The notes beneath the pieces were generated by a model. It saw only the letters and a program-made list of their open reading frames with translations. It made no database searches and was not told the DNA's origin. This document shows positions 21,144 to 33,447 of a DNA stretch of 64,000 bases, in pieces. Source of the stretch: Annona cherimola (Eukaryota > Streptophyta > Magnoliopsida > Magnoliales > Annonaceae); NCBI GenBank assembly GCA_030490835.1, contig CM059973.1:62066008-62130007 (forward strand). Reading direction: 5' to 3'. The position numbers and the translations under genes are program-made. Position 1 is the first letter of the stretch, and every line of letters starts with the position of its first letter.

Positions 21144-24100
21144 GCAAAGGCAAACAACGTTTGGTTCATGGATAATGGTTACTCAAGGCATATGACTGGA
21201 GAAAGAAGTTTGTTTTATAAACTCAAGTCCTACAACGATGAAACTGTTGCTTTTGGAAATAACGAGAAAGGTTAAATCAAAGGTAAATGAAATATTTATA
21301 GTATTTCAAATGCATGTATAGAGGATGTATTATTTGTTGAAGGACTCAAGCACAATCTGATGAGTATTAGCCAATTATGTGACAAAGGGTATAAGGTTGT
21401 GTTTGAATTATCTATATGCAATGTATTTGATGGAGAACATATCATGTTTAGTGGAAAAAGACATAGAAATATATATTTAGTTTCACTTGACAAGCTAGAT
21501 GGTCAATGTCTAATGGCTATTGACAATGATCCATGGGTTTGGCATAAGAGGCTTGGGCATATAAACATGTCAAACATTAAGACCTTATGAAAAAAGAGTT
21601 TAGTAGAAGGATTGCCAAAATTTAAATATGACAAAGATAAAATTTGTAAAGCATGTCAACTGTCAAAACAACCTAAAATGTCTTTCTCCTCCAAAAAGGA
21701 GATTTCCACCACTAGGCCACTTGAATTGCTACACATGGATCTATATGGGTCATCCGATATTTTAACCATTGGTGGAAAGAAGTATGTATTTGTAATAGTT
21801 GATGATTTTTCAAGATTCACATGGGTAATTCTCTTAGCTAGTAAAGATGAAGCTTTCTCTATCTTTGCAACTTTTGTAAACTTGGTGCAAAATAAAAAAC
21901 AAAGTACTATTATGACCATTAGAAGTGATCATGGTGGTGAGTTTGAAAATAAAAAATTCATAGAATTACGTAATGAAAAAGGAATTCGCCACATATTTTC
22001 TGCACCAAGAACTCCACAACAAAATGGAGTAGTTGAAAGGAAAAATAGGACCGTACAAGAGATGAATAGAACTATGCTAAATGAGAGTAAATTGTCCAAG
22101 AGACTTTAGGGTGAAGCTGTAAGTACAACATGCCCCATGTCCTGAATCGTGTAACCATTAGAGCTATCTTGAAAAAGACCCCATATGAGCTATAGAAAGG
22201 TACAAAACCAAATATTTCATATTTTCATGCTTTTGGTTGTACATGTTATGTTTTGAACAATGGTAAAACCAACTTGGGAAAAACTAGATGTCAAGAGTGA
22301 TGAGGCAATATTCCTTGGTTACTCATCAAATAGCAAAACATATAGAGTTTTCAATAAAAAGAACCAAGTTGTAGAGGAGTCAATACATGTTGTTTTTTAT
22401 GAATTTAATCTATAATCGAAAAGAGAAGATGATTTAAGTGATGCAGATGATGTCACAAGTAATCTTGAAAAACTGCATGTGGAAAAGTAAGAAGAATCCA
22501 TGGATAAAAAGGTAAGTAAAGGTAATGTTTTCTACAAACCCCCAACTGATTTGAAATTCAAAAATAACCATCCAATTGAGCAAATTATTGGAAACATATA
22601 TGAAGGAGTAAAGACAAGAGCCTCAAGACATAACATATGTGGCTTCTTTGCCTTTGTGTCCAAAATTGAACCAAACTCCATTGACCAAGCTCTTGATGAT
22701 GAAAAATGGATCATGGCAATGCAAGAGGAGCTAAATCAATTTGAAAGAAACCAAGTTTGGCATCTTGTTCCAAGATCAAAAGACTGTACTGTCATTGGCA
22801 TCAAATGGATCTTTAGGAACAAATTAGATGAAATTGGACTTGTGGTGAGAAATAAAGTTAGGCTCGTGGCAAAAGGATACTCACAAGAAGAAAGAATAGA
22901 TTTTGAGAAATCCTATGCTCCGGTTGCTAGATTAGAGGCTATTCACATTTTGCTAGCCTTTGTATCTCACATGAACTTTAAGTTGTTTCAAATGGATGTA
23001 AAAAGTATATTTTTGAATGGGTATCTAAATGAAGAGGTGTATGTTGAACAACTACCTAGATTTGAGGAGAAAAATCAATCTAAATTTGTATACAAATTAA
23101 CCAAAGCACTATATGGATTAAAACAAGCTCCAAGGGCTTGGTACGAAAAATTAAGCAAATTTCTGATTGATCATGATTTTCAAAAAGGAAAGGTAGACAT
23201 CACTTTGTTTATCAAGTATAAAGAAAAAGATATTTTGATTATTCAAATTAATGTAGATGATATTATTTTTGGTGCCACTGATGAGATCCTTTGTCAAGAA
23301 TTTTCTAAGCTTATGCAGAAAGAATTTGAGATGAGTATAATGGGGGAGCTGAATTTCTTCCTTGGACTACAAATTAAGCAACTAAGTGAAGGGATCTTCA
23401 TAAACCAGTCCAAGTACGTCAAAGAAATGTTAAAGAAGTTTGGTATGGAGAATAGCAAAGGGGCAAGCACGCCCATGAGCTTAACCATTAAAATTGACAA
23501 AGACAAGAAAAGTAAATCTGTTGATTTAAAGTTATATAGGGCATGATAGGTTCTTTATTATATTTAACTGTCTCTAGACCCGATATATTGTTCAGTGTTT
23601 GTATGTGTTCTAGATTTAAATCATGTCCAAAAGAATCACATTTGGTAGCTGTAAAAAGAATTTTCAAATATTTAGTAGATACTACCAACATAGGACTTTG
23701 GTATTTAAAGGGTTCTAATTTTGATCTAATCGGCTACTCAGATGCGGATTTTGCCAATTACAAGGTAGATAAAAAAAGACTAGTAGAACATATCAATTTC
23801 TTGGGAACATGTTGATTTCATGGTTTTCAAGAAAATAAACTAGTGTTGCTCTGTCCATGGCGGAAGCTGAATACATTGCCGCCGGGAGCTGTTGTGCCCA
23901 ATTGCTTTGGATGAAACAACAACTTAGGGATTATGGCATGAAATTCAAAGATATACCTATTAGATGTGATAATACAAGTGCAATATGTTTGACCAAAGTA
24001 CTGTATTCTATGACCAAGCATATAGACTTAAGACATCATTTTATCAGAGAGCATGTTAAAAATCATGATATATGTCTTGAGCATGTTAGAACCGAAAATC

Positions 24101-24195
24101 AATTTGCAGATATTTTTACAAAGCCTTTGGCAAAAGAATCATTTTTCAAAATAAGAAATGAAATGAATATGATAGACACAAGTCAAGATGGGTGG
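21144..24195 (+). pseudogene. pol polyprotein of element 2
   Basis: Order and text match element 1: protease, integrase, reverse transcriptase, RNase H. The protease triad reads DNG instead of DSG. Integrase keeps the zinc-binding region (WHKRLGHIN, CKACQLSKQ), [16 protein letters not shown] and [10 protein letters not shown]. The reverse transcriptase active site reads NVDD where YVDD is expected. Several stops (near 21270, 21588, 22107, 22195) and frameshifts (near 22130, 22283 and 23540) break the frame. RNase H ends [13 protein letters not shown] near 24145. Gag and pol are again in different frames. Confidence 0.9.
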
Positions 24196-24520
24196 AAATT
24201 TTTTAATTTGACTTGGGACTTCGCCGAAGCCAAGTCAACTTCAGCTTACCCTAGTCGACTTCACCGAAGTCGACTTCGACTAGGGTTCGAAGTCGACCTC
24301 GCCATGTGTGCTGTTTCCTCTTCCTTCTCCTTCTTCTTCTCTTCTTTCTTCCTTTCTTCCTCTCATTTCTCTTTTTCCCGCGGCAGGTTTCTTCCCTCTC
24401 TCCTTGTATTCTCTCTGCTACTTTCCCTTTCTCTCACAGCTTTCTCTCTCTCGCTTGAGTTTCACCCTCTCCGTCTCACTGTTTCTCTTTCTCTCACAAC
24501 TGCTCTCTCTGTCCTACCCA
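24196..24520 (+). promoter_or_regulatory. Leader between pol and the third ORF of element 2
   Basis: 24210-24305 holds another small GTCGAC hairpin array like that of the LTR. It is followed by about 210 bp of nearly pure pyrimidines (CTT and CT runs) up to the start codon of the third ORF. CCCGCGGCAG/G at 24377-24387, after a long pyrimidine tract, looks like a 3' splice site, so the ORF may be translated from a spliced RNA. That last point is inference. The hydrophobic reading frame across this tract is a product of its composition, not a gene. Confidence 0.5.
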
Positions 24521-26134
24521 ATGGCACCCAAATCGACTACCAAACTTCCTAAATTAGCCGTTTCCAAGCCTTCTCTAAGGTCGGTACCCAGACAATCCGG
24601 ATCTCAAACTAAGGAGGAAATTCCTAGGAGGCAAAGAATCTCATCCAAACGAGCAAGGGAGGAGCCTTCCACATCTACGGGATGAAGGGTCTGATTCCAA
24701 GCTGGGACTCCAACTACATCTGCTCCAAGAGAGGAGGAATTATAGACCTCCGACAGTTTCAAAACTGGGGCTAGGAGAAAGGGTACCCCGACACCTAAAG
24801 GCCAAGTTCTAAAGATGCCCACTACCTACTTCAAAACAGAACGACAACATAGCCGGTTCTACCTACATTTTTATGAGCGTAAGATTTTTGTGCCAAAGAT
24901 TATTGATTTCAAGTTCTTACGCGATTATGAGTTTGGCACCGAGGAATTACTTGATTATCAGGGTTGGACTAGCCTTCTAAAGGAGAATGACTAAATATAC
25001 CCATATTTGACTAGGTTGTTCTATTACTTATGGGATCAGGAGAATTATTGCACCTATGTCAAAGGGGTTGAGTTGAATCTTGGAACTACTGGGGTACCTA
25101 GCAGAGACAATGCTATTTTTCAAGTTAGTCGAATTTTACATGTCCAGCATGAGGATGAGCCACTGCCTGCCAATCTATCTATGAGTCAAATGTATAATCA
25201 ACTCACCAGAAGCAACAAGTACCATCCGGGAATCAAATTTCTACATTATATGGACTTGTCTCCACAGCTGCGTATTCTCTGGCTTCTCATTGCACATTGT
25301 ATTTACCCAAAGGGAGGAGGACGCAATCAACTGAATCCCCAAAAAGCTAAGATCTTGTGGAAAGTAGTCAATAGAGTGAGAGTCAGTCTTCCTAGGCTAT
25401 TCATTGAGGCCTTAGAGTTGAAAAAGGATAATCCTCGAGGAGTCTTGCCATATGGGACTTGAATCACAAAGATTCTCGAGTTTTATCACGTAGATATTGA
25501 AGGGGAGCCCTATGAAGTCCTAAAGCCAACCAACGCCATCAACAGAGCATTACTGACTCTGATGAAGATAGATGTGGAAGCCTTTATGGGCACAAAGGCT
25601 CCACGAGATGATGGGAGGCGATATCCCTGAGCCTCAGGATGCCCCAGCACCTCCACCTGAGGTGGCTCGATCTGAGGGGGAGCAACCGGCTCTAACACCA
25701 CAGGCCCCTGCCTCGCCAGCTTCACATGCCTCCTACTCACCCATGGATCATGTGCACCTGATCCATCTGAAAGACCACAGGCTCACGAATCTTTCACTCA
25801 GGCCATTCTCAAGAGGTTGGATCATATGGAGGATCGAATTGGTCAGGAGTTGGGCAATATTACTACGGCCTTGATGGAAATTCACTTCAAGCAACGCAGG
25901 CTAGAACGGGAAGTGAAGAAAGTTAGATATCATCTTGCCTCGGGAGGCCATAGAGATCATGTTCCTGACATAGACCCTTTCTAGGAAGAATCAGTGCAAT
26001 CCACGGTTCAACGGCCGTCCACACTTGTCTATTCCTCTGCCCATATTCGTCCTACTCCATCCACTTTTCAATCACCCTATCCTATATCTGCTTTTCAATT
26101 TCACAAATCTTGGTTTCCCTACTTACATCTTTGA
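24521..26134 (+). pseudogene. Third ORF of element 2 (putative plant transposon protein, PF20167-like)
   Basis: The start codon begins a basic N-terminus (MAPKSTTKLPKLAVSKPS). The core resembles the plant LTR-element domain known as 'putative plant transposon protein': FYERKIFVPKIIDF, GWTSLLKEND, RLFYYLWDQE, VKGVELNL, and LSPQLRILWLLIAHCIYP. A Pro/Ala-rich linker (25640-25740) and a heptad-like coiled coil (RLDHMEDRIGQELGN) follow. The frame is interrupted by stops near 24683, 24993, 25460 and 25628 and by frameshifts near 25620 and 25770. Function is unknown; in SIRE-type elements this place holds an envelope-like ORF, but I see no clear membrane segment. Confidence 0.75.
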
Positions 26135-26527
26135 CCGATTGACAAAAAGGGGGAGAACGGGTTGAGTTTACGAAGTATATGTGACTTTTTGTATGGGTTG
26201 GGTAACATGTTTTTAGGATTTTAAGTTTTTGAATTCATATACAACTAGAAATGAATTTCATTTTTTGTGAATGACTTGGTATTATGAAGTTACTTTATGA
26301 TGTTGTGTTATGAAATAATATCTTGCACTTGAATAGATTGTTAAGTTTGGATATGAATATGTTGATTCCAAGTGGTATGTATTCATTAAAACTAAAAATG
26401 GTTCATATCGATTGAATTTGTATAAAATAGTGATGTGATTGAATCTATATGAATTACGATATGTTTAAAATGTGTTTTGAAAAGTTCAAACTCAAATTGT
26501 TTTGTCAATCATCAAAAAGAAGGAGAT
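26135..26527 (+). other. 3' non-coding region of element 2 with two purine tracts
   Basis: No ORF. An intact PPT-like tract AAAAAGGGGGAGAA sits at 26144-26157, right after the third ORF. The tract actually adjoining the 3' LTR (26514-26527) is AAAAAGAAGGAGAT. Confidence 0.7.
26514..26527 (+). promoter_or_regulatory. Polypurine tract of element 2
   Basis: AAAAAGAAGGAGAT immediately precedes the 3' LTR and differs by two bases from the tract of element 1. Confidence 0.85.
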
Positions 26528-27923
26528 TATTAGAAACAATTGACAAATTAAGCAATGATCGTGTTTTGATGATTAAACAAGCTCAATTTTAGTTAAACAA
26601 GGCACTAATGACATTTCTCTGAGTGTTTGTAAAGTTTCATAATATGAAAATGAATTTTAACAGGTCAAATCGATTTTCAAGTCGACTCAGGCATCGACTT
26701 AGGTCAAGTTAATCCTCAAATCGACTCCAGATGCGACTTCAAATGCGATTTTATGGCTAACGCCGAAATTGGGGATCAAGAGCTGCCAAAGTCGCACTCG
26801 AAGTCGACTTCGCATGCGACTTAGGTGAAGTCGCAAATCAAGTCGACTCCATATGCGACTTCAAATGCGATTTTATGGCCAGTGCTGAAATTGGGGAGCA
26901 AGAGCTGCCGAAGTCGCACTCGAAATCGACTTCGCATGCGACTTAGGTGAAGTTACAAACCAAGTCAACTTCAAATGCAACTTGATTACTAGAAAACTCG
27001 AAGTTGAAGATCTAAGGCGACTTCAGCAGAAACTCAATTAAAACTTGAGTCAAGTCGAAGACGAAGTAGACTCCACATGCGACTTGGGTTGAAGCTGAAG
27101 ATAAAGTCGATGCTATCTAGAACTTCGAGCTGACAAAGGCCGAAGTCGCACCCGAAGTCGACTCCGATACACAACTTGGACAAATTCGCAAGACAAGTCA
27201 ACTCCACATTCGACTTGGGTTCGTAACGGTTAGAAATATTCGAAAGTTGGCGCATTTAATGCGCGCCACCTACTTCCAAACATTTGAATACCCTCCTCAT
27301 TTATTTAAGGCATTCAAGATAGACGTTGAGGATAGCTGAAACTTTATTAATTGAGCACAACTCCCATCTCTAAGTGTATTAAGTGATCAAGCCAACATCC
27401 TGATAAAGAACTTTGCACTCAAACCGTCAAGAGCTACTTGCTGAATCATTTAGTCTTCTCCACAAATTCTTCTCCGCGCTGAATCTGCCTCTATACAACA
27501 ATAACTTGTAGAAACTCTCTTTCTTACTTTTCCTATTGTATTGCACTTGATTTAGTATTGGAGGCTAAGGTCAAGTGAAAGCAAAGTAGTGTGATTGGAG
27601 TGATACTCATCACCTACTTGTGCTAAGTCTGTATTAAGCCCTCTAAAGCTGTGAATCTAGAAGAGAGCAGAGGCTCTATTGTATTTGGTGAAATACATAG
27701 TGGAACCCAAGTCACAACAGTGTGATCTTGGAGGAGTAAAGTAGGGAAGGTTGTCCCAAACCACTATAATTTATATGTTCTGTTTGCTGCTCTTAAATTT
27801 CTATTTTATTTGCTTCAAGGGGCTAGACCATAATAGGGGCTATATCCAAGATTATCTAAAAGAATTTTATAAACTCAATTCACCCCTCCTCTCTTGGGTT
27901 AAGCCATAAACTCAGGACCAATA
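26528..27923 (+). repeat. 3' LTR of element 2
   Basis: 1396 bp, aligned end to end with 17756-19189. The termini have mutated to TATTAG and CCAATA. The hairpin array lies at 26663-27222 with many C-to-T and G-to-A losses in the GTCGAC cores, and the GCGC palindrome is near 27250. The GATGG duplication follows. Confidence 0.92.
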
Positions 27924-27928
27924 GATGG

Positions 27929-29543
27929 TTGGCAAAATGTGAAAGTGGATGGTGTAATAGAGACATTTGAATGACACTCTTGTAGTTAGGGTGGTCAAGA
28001 ACCGTATTTTCTATTTGTGTATGCCTAAGCAACTAAATGCTCCATTGGTTAATGTTCAATCCATCAACCAATAACAAACCTAGTAAGTGGAGATCAATGA
28101 AGGGATTGTTGACTATATTGACAACCTTAGAAGTAGACATGGTTAGTCACTATGACCTCTGATTCCATATGATAGTTTATCCTCCCATCACAATAAGTGA
28201 AGACATTGAAAGTGGACATGTGCAATCATTTTGAACCCTCATAAATGGTGAAAAAGGTGGAGGTGAATATGTTGGTCACTTTGATTCCTAGGAGGAATTG
28301 AAATTACACAGGCGGATGTGTATGATCATTTTGATCCCTAAAAAGTATGGAGGTAAACATGCTTGATCACTTTGATCCCCCAAATAAAATGAAACGGTAG
28401 AGTCGAACATGTTTAGTTGTTTTGACCATTACAGATGGAATTAAATAGATGTGAAAATACCACATATTTTAGGTAACCCATTATGAAAGGATGTTGTGTA
28501 CTTTGAGCTATAAAGTACCACACATTTAATAGATGTCATATGAAGACTTTGTTACCCATTACAATTGATGGAATGACATATAATCTGACTTTTAATGAAA
28601 AAGAAACATGCCACATAGCTATAGAAGAGACACAATTTGAGGTGTGACCTAAAAGTGAATTCGAGTATTGATAAAGTAGTCATAATAGGGATGTTGCTAC
28701 TCCATGTTATGTTTCGCCTACCTGTGTGAACCAAATATGAAAAAGAGACTTATAACATATCCATAAATGGAAATATAACTTGAGGTGTAACCCATACATG
28801 AATTTGAAGAGGAAGTTTGATAAAGTAGTCGTGATGGAGATATTGCTACTCTATAACGGATGTAACCTATTTATAAAGGTTAGGAATCGATATGAATATG
28901 AAATGAGTGTTGCATGTTGCGCAATAGTAGGAAACAAAGTGTAAAACTGTAAGAATTAGATCCTGACGTAAATAGGATGGTAGCATACATAAAGGTGATG
29001 TCAGTCCTTATGATGAAAATATGTATAAGGGAGATTTCAGCTCATTACTTTGCCTATTTGTTAAGGCTAAAGTTTGGAACATGACATGAATAATTAGATT
29101 AATTTGCAAATACAACTGGAGTGCATGAATGAGATACCACCTCCTGTGGCAGTGGCATTCGTGAGGGGCGATGACATCCCTCTACTTAGTTTATTTCTAA
29201 AGGTTAAAGCTAGCTGGGCTTGAAACTTGACATAAAGGTTGAACAAGTAAGGTTGTACTAGATATGAAGGGAAAACTAGCCATTGAGATATGGTCTAGTT
29301 TTGATCAAGGTTAAATTAACTTGACATGGAGTAGGGCCGGAATAACCGGTTGACTAGTTGTGATGGAGGTTAAAATCCATGTGAAGTCTTGACCAAACTA
29401 ACTGAAAAAGTCTAGATTTGAATATGTTTGACTATGTTAGAGTTTAAACTTCAGGTTAAAGGTTAAGAATTGACTAGATTTGACCAGTTTGGCTAAAGGT
29501 GGAACTCAATATGTAAATTGGTCCCATTTATGTAAATTGATTT
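27929..29543. other. Intergenic DNA with a degenerate short tandem array
   Basis: No ORF. Between about 28120 and 28440 a phrase like 'GAACATG - few bases - GATCACTTTGATCCC' recurs six times at 40-80 bp spacing with many substitutions. The rest resembles decayed repeat DNA that I cannot name. The same sequence is at 58368-59982. Confidence 0.5.
28120..28440 (+). repeat. Degenerate tandem array, unit about 50 bp
   Basis: Six diverged units near 28130, 28210, 28262, 28312, 28352 and 28400 each pair a (A/G)ACATG-like word with TYATTTTGATCCC or a variant. The copy is at 58559-58879. Confidence 0.5.
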
Positions 29544-30600
29544 GATGCTACTGAATGAAGAGCTAAATAAGGCAATATAGCTTGTATAAATATAATGATA
29601 GATTTTGCATTTATATGACACTCATTGCTTGTAACGAGTTGTAAATGAGCTGTTAACTTGCTGTAAATAAATTATAAATTAAAAAAGAACTCGAAGGCCT
29701 CAAGGTATGAGAGAAAAGGGCTTTCACCATAGAGTAGGGTGCTCCAAACCATGTAAGTCATTATGTTTGTGTTGTTGTGTCTTTTGTGTGCTTTATTCCA
29801 ACATGGTATCAAAATAGCCTCTGTATTAATTTCTTATAGTGTTGTTGGTAGTTTGATTTTATTGAGCAATTTGGAGCAACCTTACTATCTTCCTAGATCG
29901 CCTTAGAAATTTTCTCTCATTCTTCCATTCCATAGCCATGAGTACATATGGCATTCATTCACAATATGCTTTTCCTCAAATAAAAACACCTCTAACGTGT
30001 CCACACATTAATGTCTACGGTCCACCATCATGCAAGGTGCTTGTGCTTATGCATGTAACTAATGTCCTATTGCCTCTGTTATTTCCATATGAAAAGAAAA
30101 TCCTTGTTGCCATCATTTTCATTTTATTCCTTTTTCTGAGCACCTCAGCACATTCCACCACTTGGTGCAATTTTTTGGAGTTTATTTCATGTGATCTAAC
30201 GTGTTATGTCACCTTCTACAACCCACTAAAGGAAGTGTGACATATAAAGCATCCGCTGTCATCCAATTGCTAGAATTTGCATTGAAAATTTCTTTACTAG
30301 ATACTAAGTTCTTGCTTCCAACAAATTGGTCATCACTTCTCATCTTCTTTTGATTTGACTGCCTATATTTCTGTCAATGCCTATTTCTAGCATCATGAAA
30401 CTACTACTACTCATCTTCTCTATATTGCAGCAATTTATCTTCTCAAAATTTGGTTGCTTACATCTTCGTATCAGCCATTTTTAAGCTTCTAGGTTGCATC
30501 TGTGGAGGCAATTAGCATTCGCCAAAAAAGGAAAATCCATAGCTGAAATACAAATAAGAACTTGCTCATGCTAAACAAAATTTGAAAAGCATATGATGAA

Positions 30601-31093
30601 CATTTGAGACATATGGAAAGAGATGGGATGAACTAAGACAATATTGACCCCCAGCTGAAAGGGTTACAAAATATTTAACATTGGAAGAGCAAGATCGAGT
30701 TTTTCAACTACTTGTTAGTCTTAAACTGGAATATAGGATTCGACAAAAATCATTATGAGTGCTCCCTTAGATTTATTTTCCTTTGTCTATGCTATTATAT
30801 AACAAAAAGAAATTTAAAAAAAGGTCATACACTCAGATAGTAGATCAAGGGAAGAAACCAATGAAAATCATGCTCTTATTATAAAAATTGAAAAGTAATG
30901 TAGTACTATGAGTAAAAGTTCAGTTTTCATAAGAGGTAGAGGGCGAGGGAGAGACACTCGTCCTATTCTTTACTGTGATCATTATAATAAATCAAGACAC
31001 TATAAAGATTGTTGCTGGACTCTGTATCTCCAATTACAAGGAAATGAAACTAAAAATGCAAATAATAGAATACTTTCTCCCATTAGCTTGTAA
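30601..31093 (+). pseudogene. gag remnant of the short-LTR copia element
   Basis: Across frames one can read KYLTLEEQDRVFQLLVSLK and EYRIRQ, the typical C-terminal part of copia gag (UBN2-like). Near the end comes a zinc-knuckle-like stretch, YCDHYNKSRHYKDCCW, in which the second Cys has become Tyr and Gly has become Arg. The short frame 30908-31093 covers only this part. Stops and frameshifts make it non-functional. The copy is at 61040-61532. Confidence 0.6.
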
Positions 31094-31536
31094 ATTGTAA
31101 AACCCTTAAAGAATTTATTTATAAACCATATTATTGAAGAGACTATTTTTAAAATTTACCAAAATCCTAATAATCGGCTCATATCTTCTATCCCATTCAC
31201 AAATAGTGGCTATTGTTTGAAAGGAAACATAAAAAAAGAGAAAAATGGAAGAAGAGAAGGGAGAAGAGACAGGAGAAGGAGAAGGGGGATTTGAATGGTG
31301 GGTTCCTACATTGGTAGAGTAGAATTTAAGAAGTGGGTTTCTCTTTGAAAGAGTTTGGAATTTGAAAATTTTAGGGAAAAATAGGTAAAATTTATTCTTA
31401 ATTTTTCTTTCATTTCTCTTATGTATTTTATTCAATTAACATATTATGATTATTTGTGAATAGTTTAGCATGGATTTGTGGTGTTAGAATTAGGAATTTT
31501 ACAACTTTTTTATTGGTATGAATTATAAAACCTAGG

Positions 31537-32228
31537 AGGATAGAAAAATGGATTTTTCTATGGGAATAAATATAAGTATAAAACCTGAATGGATAATTTT
31601 AGAATAATATTTTATTATAAAATACAATAATTAATTTTAAAATTTTGAAAGCATGTAGAAGATGAGTGTCTCTAGATAAGTGTTTAGGATTTGAAAATGA
31701 TAAAATTGGTATTTTCGAGGATAAAATTAAAGGAAATAATGTTTGGGGATGTTTGTTTCCACTAAGAATTTTTTAAACTAACAATTTTCACTATCCACGA
31801 CTACCCTATTTTTTAATTATTTCTCCGCATCTTTCTATATAGCTATCGTACTTTTTAATTATGTCTAAACAACTACTAGTAGGATAGAAAAAGGATTTTT
31901 CTATGGGGATAAATATGAATATAAAACCTAAATGGATAATTTTAGAACAATATTTTATTATAAAATACAATAATTATTTTTAAAATTTTGAAAGCATGTA
32001 GAAGATGAGTGTCTCTAGATAAATGTTTAGGGTTTGAAAATGAGAAAATTGGTATTTTGGAGGAGGATAAAATTAAAGGAAATAATGTTAGGGGATGTTT
32101 GTTTCCACTAAGAATTTTACAAACTAAAACTTTTCAATCTAAAAATTTTCACCATCCATGACTACCCTATTTCTTAATTATTTCTCCACATATTTCTATA
32201 TAACTATCATACTTTTAATTATGTCTAC
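31537..32228 (+). repeat. 344 bp direct tandem duplication
   Basis: AGGATAGAAA at 31537 recurs at 31881, and the two units match along their length with scattered differences and small indels, so the duplication is not recent. Copy B is at 61976-62667. Confidence 0.85.
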
Positions 32229-32397
32229 ACAACAACCTATATAACTATCCAGTCTATTTTTACTTTATTCTCTTTACTTTTCATTATCACCCATATCATA
32301 TCATATCAATTTTCTCCTATTTCAAAAATTTGTACATAAAAAATTTTCATTTAAAATTTTTATCACTTTCAAAATACAACCTTAAAATATTATTTAA

Positions 32398-32400
<3 letters not shown>

Positions 32401-32427
<27 letters not shown>
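32401..32427 (+). repeat. (TAT)n microsatellite
   Basis: About nine TAT/ATT repeats. The copy is at 62840-62866 with the same length. Confidence 0.9.
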
Positions 32428-32428
<1 letters not shown>

Positions 32429-33447
32429 TTAATATATATTAAAAGTGGAAAAGACATTAGTGTCTTATTGATCCTCAACTTGGAGATTTAGAAATCCTCA
32501 AGTAGGGTTTTTCTACTTTGATTTGGATACTTATGGATGTTTATTTATTATGAGCGTGAATGTTTTGGGATGATTTAGACGTTTTATTTAAAATTTTTGT
32601 GAAAATTCCTTTCTTGAGATGTATGATTTTCATGACTTTAATATTTAATTGAGTCGAGTAGTTTAAGAAATCATTTTGAAATAACAATGGCTTTATCATA
32701 ATTTCTAAATTAATTAAATTATTTGATGTGAGGAATATATTTTAGAATGAATACATGAGCATAAGCATGATGGATGAGTACATTGTTACATGTTGAGCAT
32801 AACATATGAATGATGATTATTCGAATGGGTTGGAGATGAGGAGAGCCATGGTGTACCTCGATATAATCATGTGAAATGCTTTAATGGTTGTAAGTCTACA
32901 GGGCATCGAGGGGACTTGGATGAGGATGATGAATATTTGCATTGCATAAGCATTTGGAGCATGGTTGCTTACATGAGTATGGATTGAATGAGCATATATA
33001 TTTGTGAGATTTTGATATTTTGAGCTATTTTCTTAGCGTGATATTTAAATGCTTTAATATTTGAATTGTTATTGTACTTGTTGAGTTGGCCCTAACTCAC
33101 GCTTTATCATGTTAATGTTTTTAGATGATAGGGTTGAGGTGGGAGCTCAACATGGAGTTGGTGCTTAGATGAGAATGAGGAGGGATCCCAATCTATCAAG
33201 TCATACATGAATTAGCTTCCTGATTAATAGGAAATCAAACTCGACATTTTCTTTGATGTGCAAACGAGTGAAGTAGTTAAGACTTCTTTTGTAAAAACTA
33301 ATTTTACCAAGGAGTTGACGTATAGTTGATAATGATGGTAAGTTAGAGGAGATTTGGATGAGTTATTCTATTGAGCTTTCCTATTTCTATTTTATGTGTT
33401 ATAATAGATTGTATAATATAAGTATGCTTTTACAAGGTGGTTCCATC

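Larger units (their letters stand above)
17756..27923 (+). mobile_element. SIRE-like Ty1/copia retrotransposon with a third ORF (element 2)
   Basis: LTRs at 17756-19189 and 26528-27923 are bracketed by a perfect GATGG duplication (17751-17755 and 27924-27928). PBS, gag, pol, a third ORF and a PPT follow in order. Over the first 330 bp the LTRs differ at about 7% of positions by eye, so this insertion is much older than element 1, and all ORFs are broken. Its 3' LTR has lost the canonical ends (TATTAG...CCAATA). The part from 23551 onward is copied at 53990. Confidence 0.95.
31094..33447. other. AT-rich repeat DNA inside the short copia element
   Basis: No ORF with support. It contains a 344 bp tandem duplication (31537-32228), an ATT microsatellite (32401-32427) and, at about 31745-32390, a repeat (GGGGATGTTTGTTTCCACTA...) that recurs in inverse orientation at 47040-47375. 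Confidence 0.55.

Noticed and set aside
24308..24685. Hydrophobic, Ser/Leu/Phe-rich reading frame that could look like a membrane protein
   Set aside because: It is the translation of a pyrimidine-rich leader in a frame other than that of the third ORF; composition alone explains it.
29938..30240. 100-codon reading frame after the short copia LTR
   Set aside because: It is in the gag position, but its text has no gag motif and is hydrophobic in a composition-driven way; the real gag remnant is further on.
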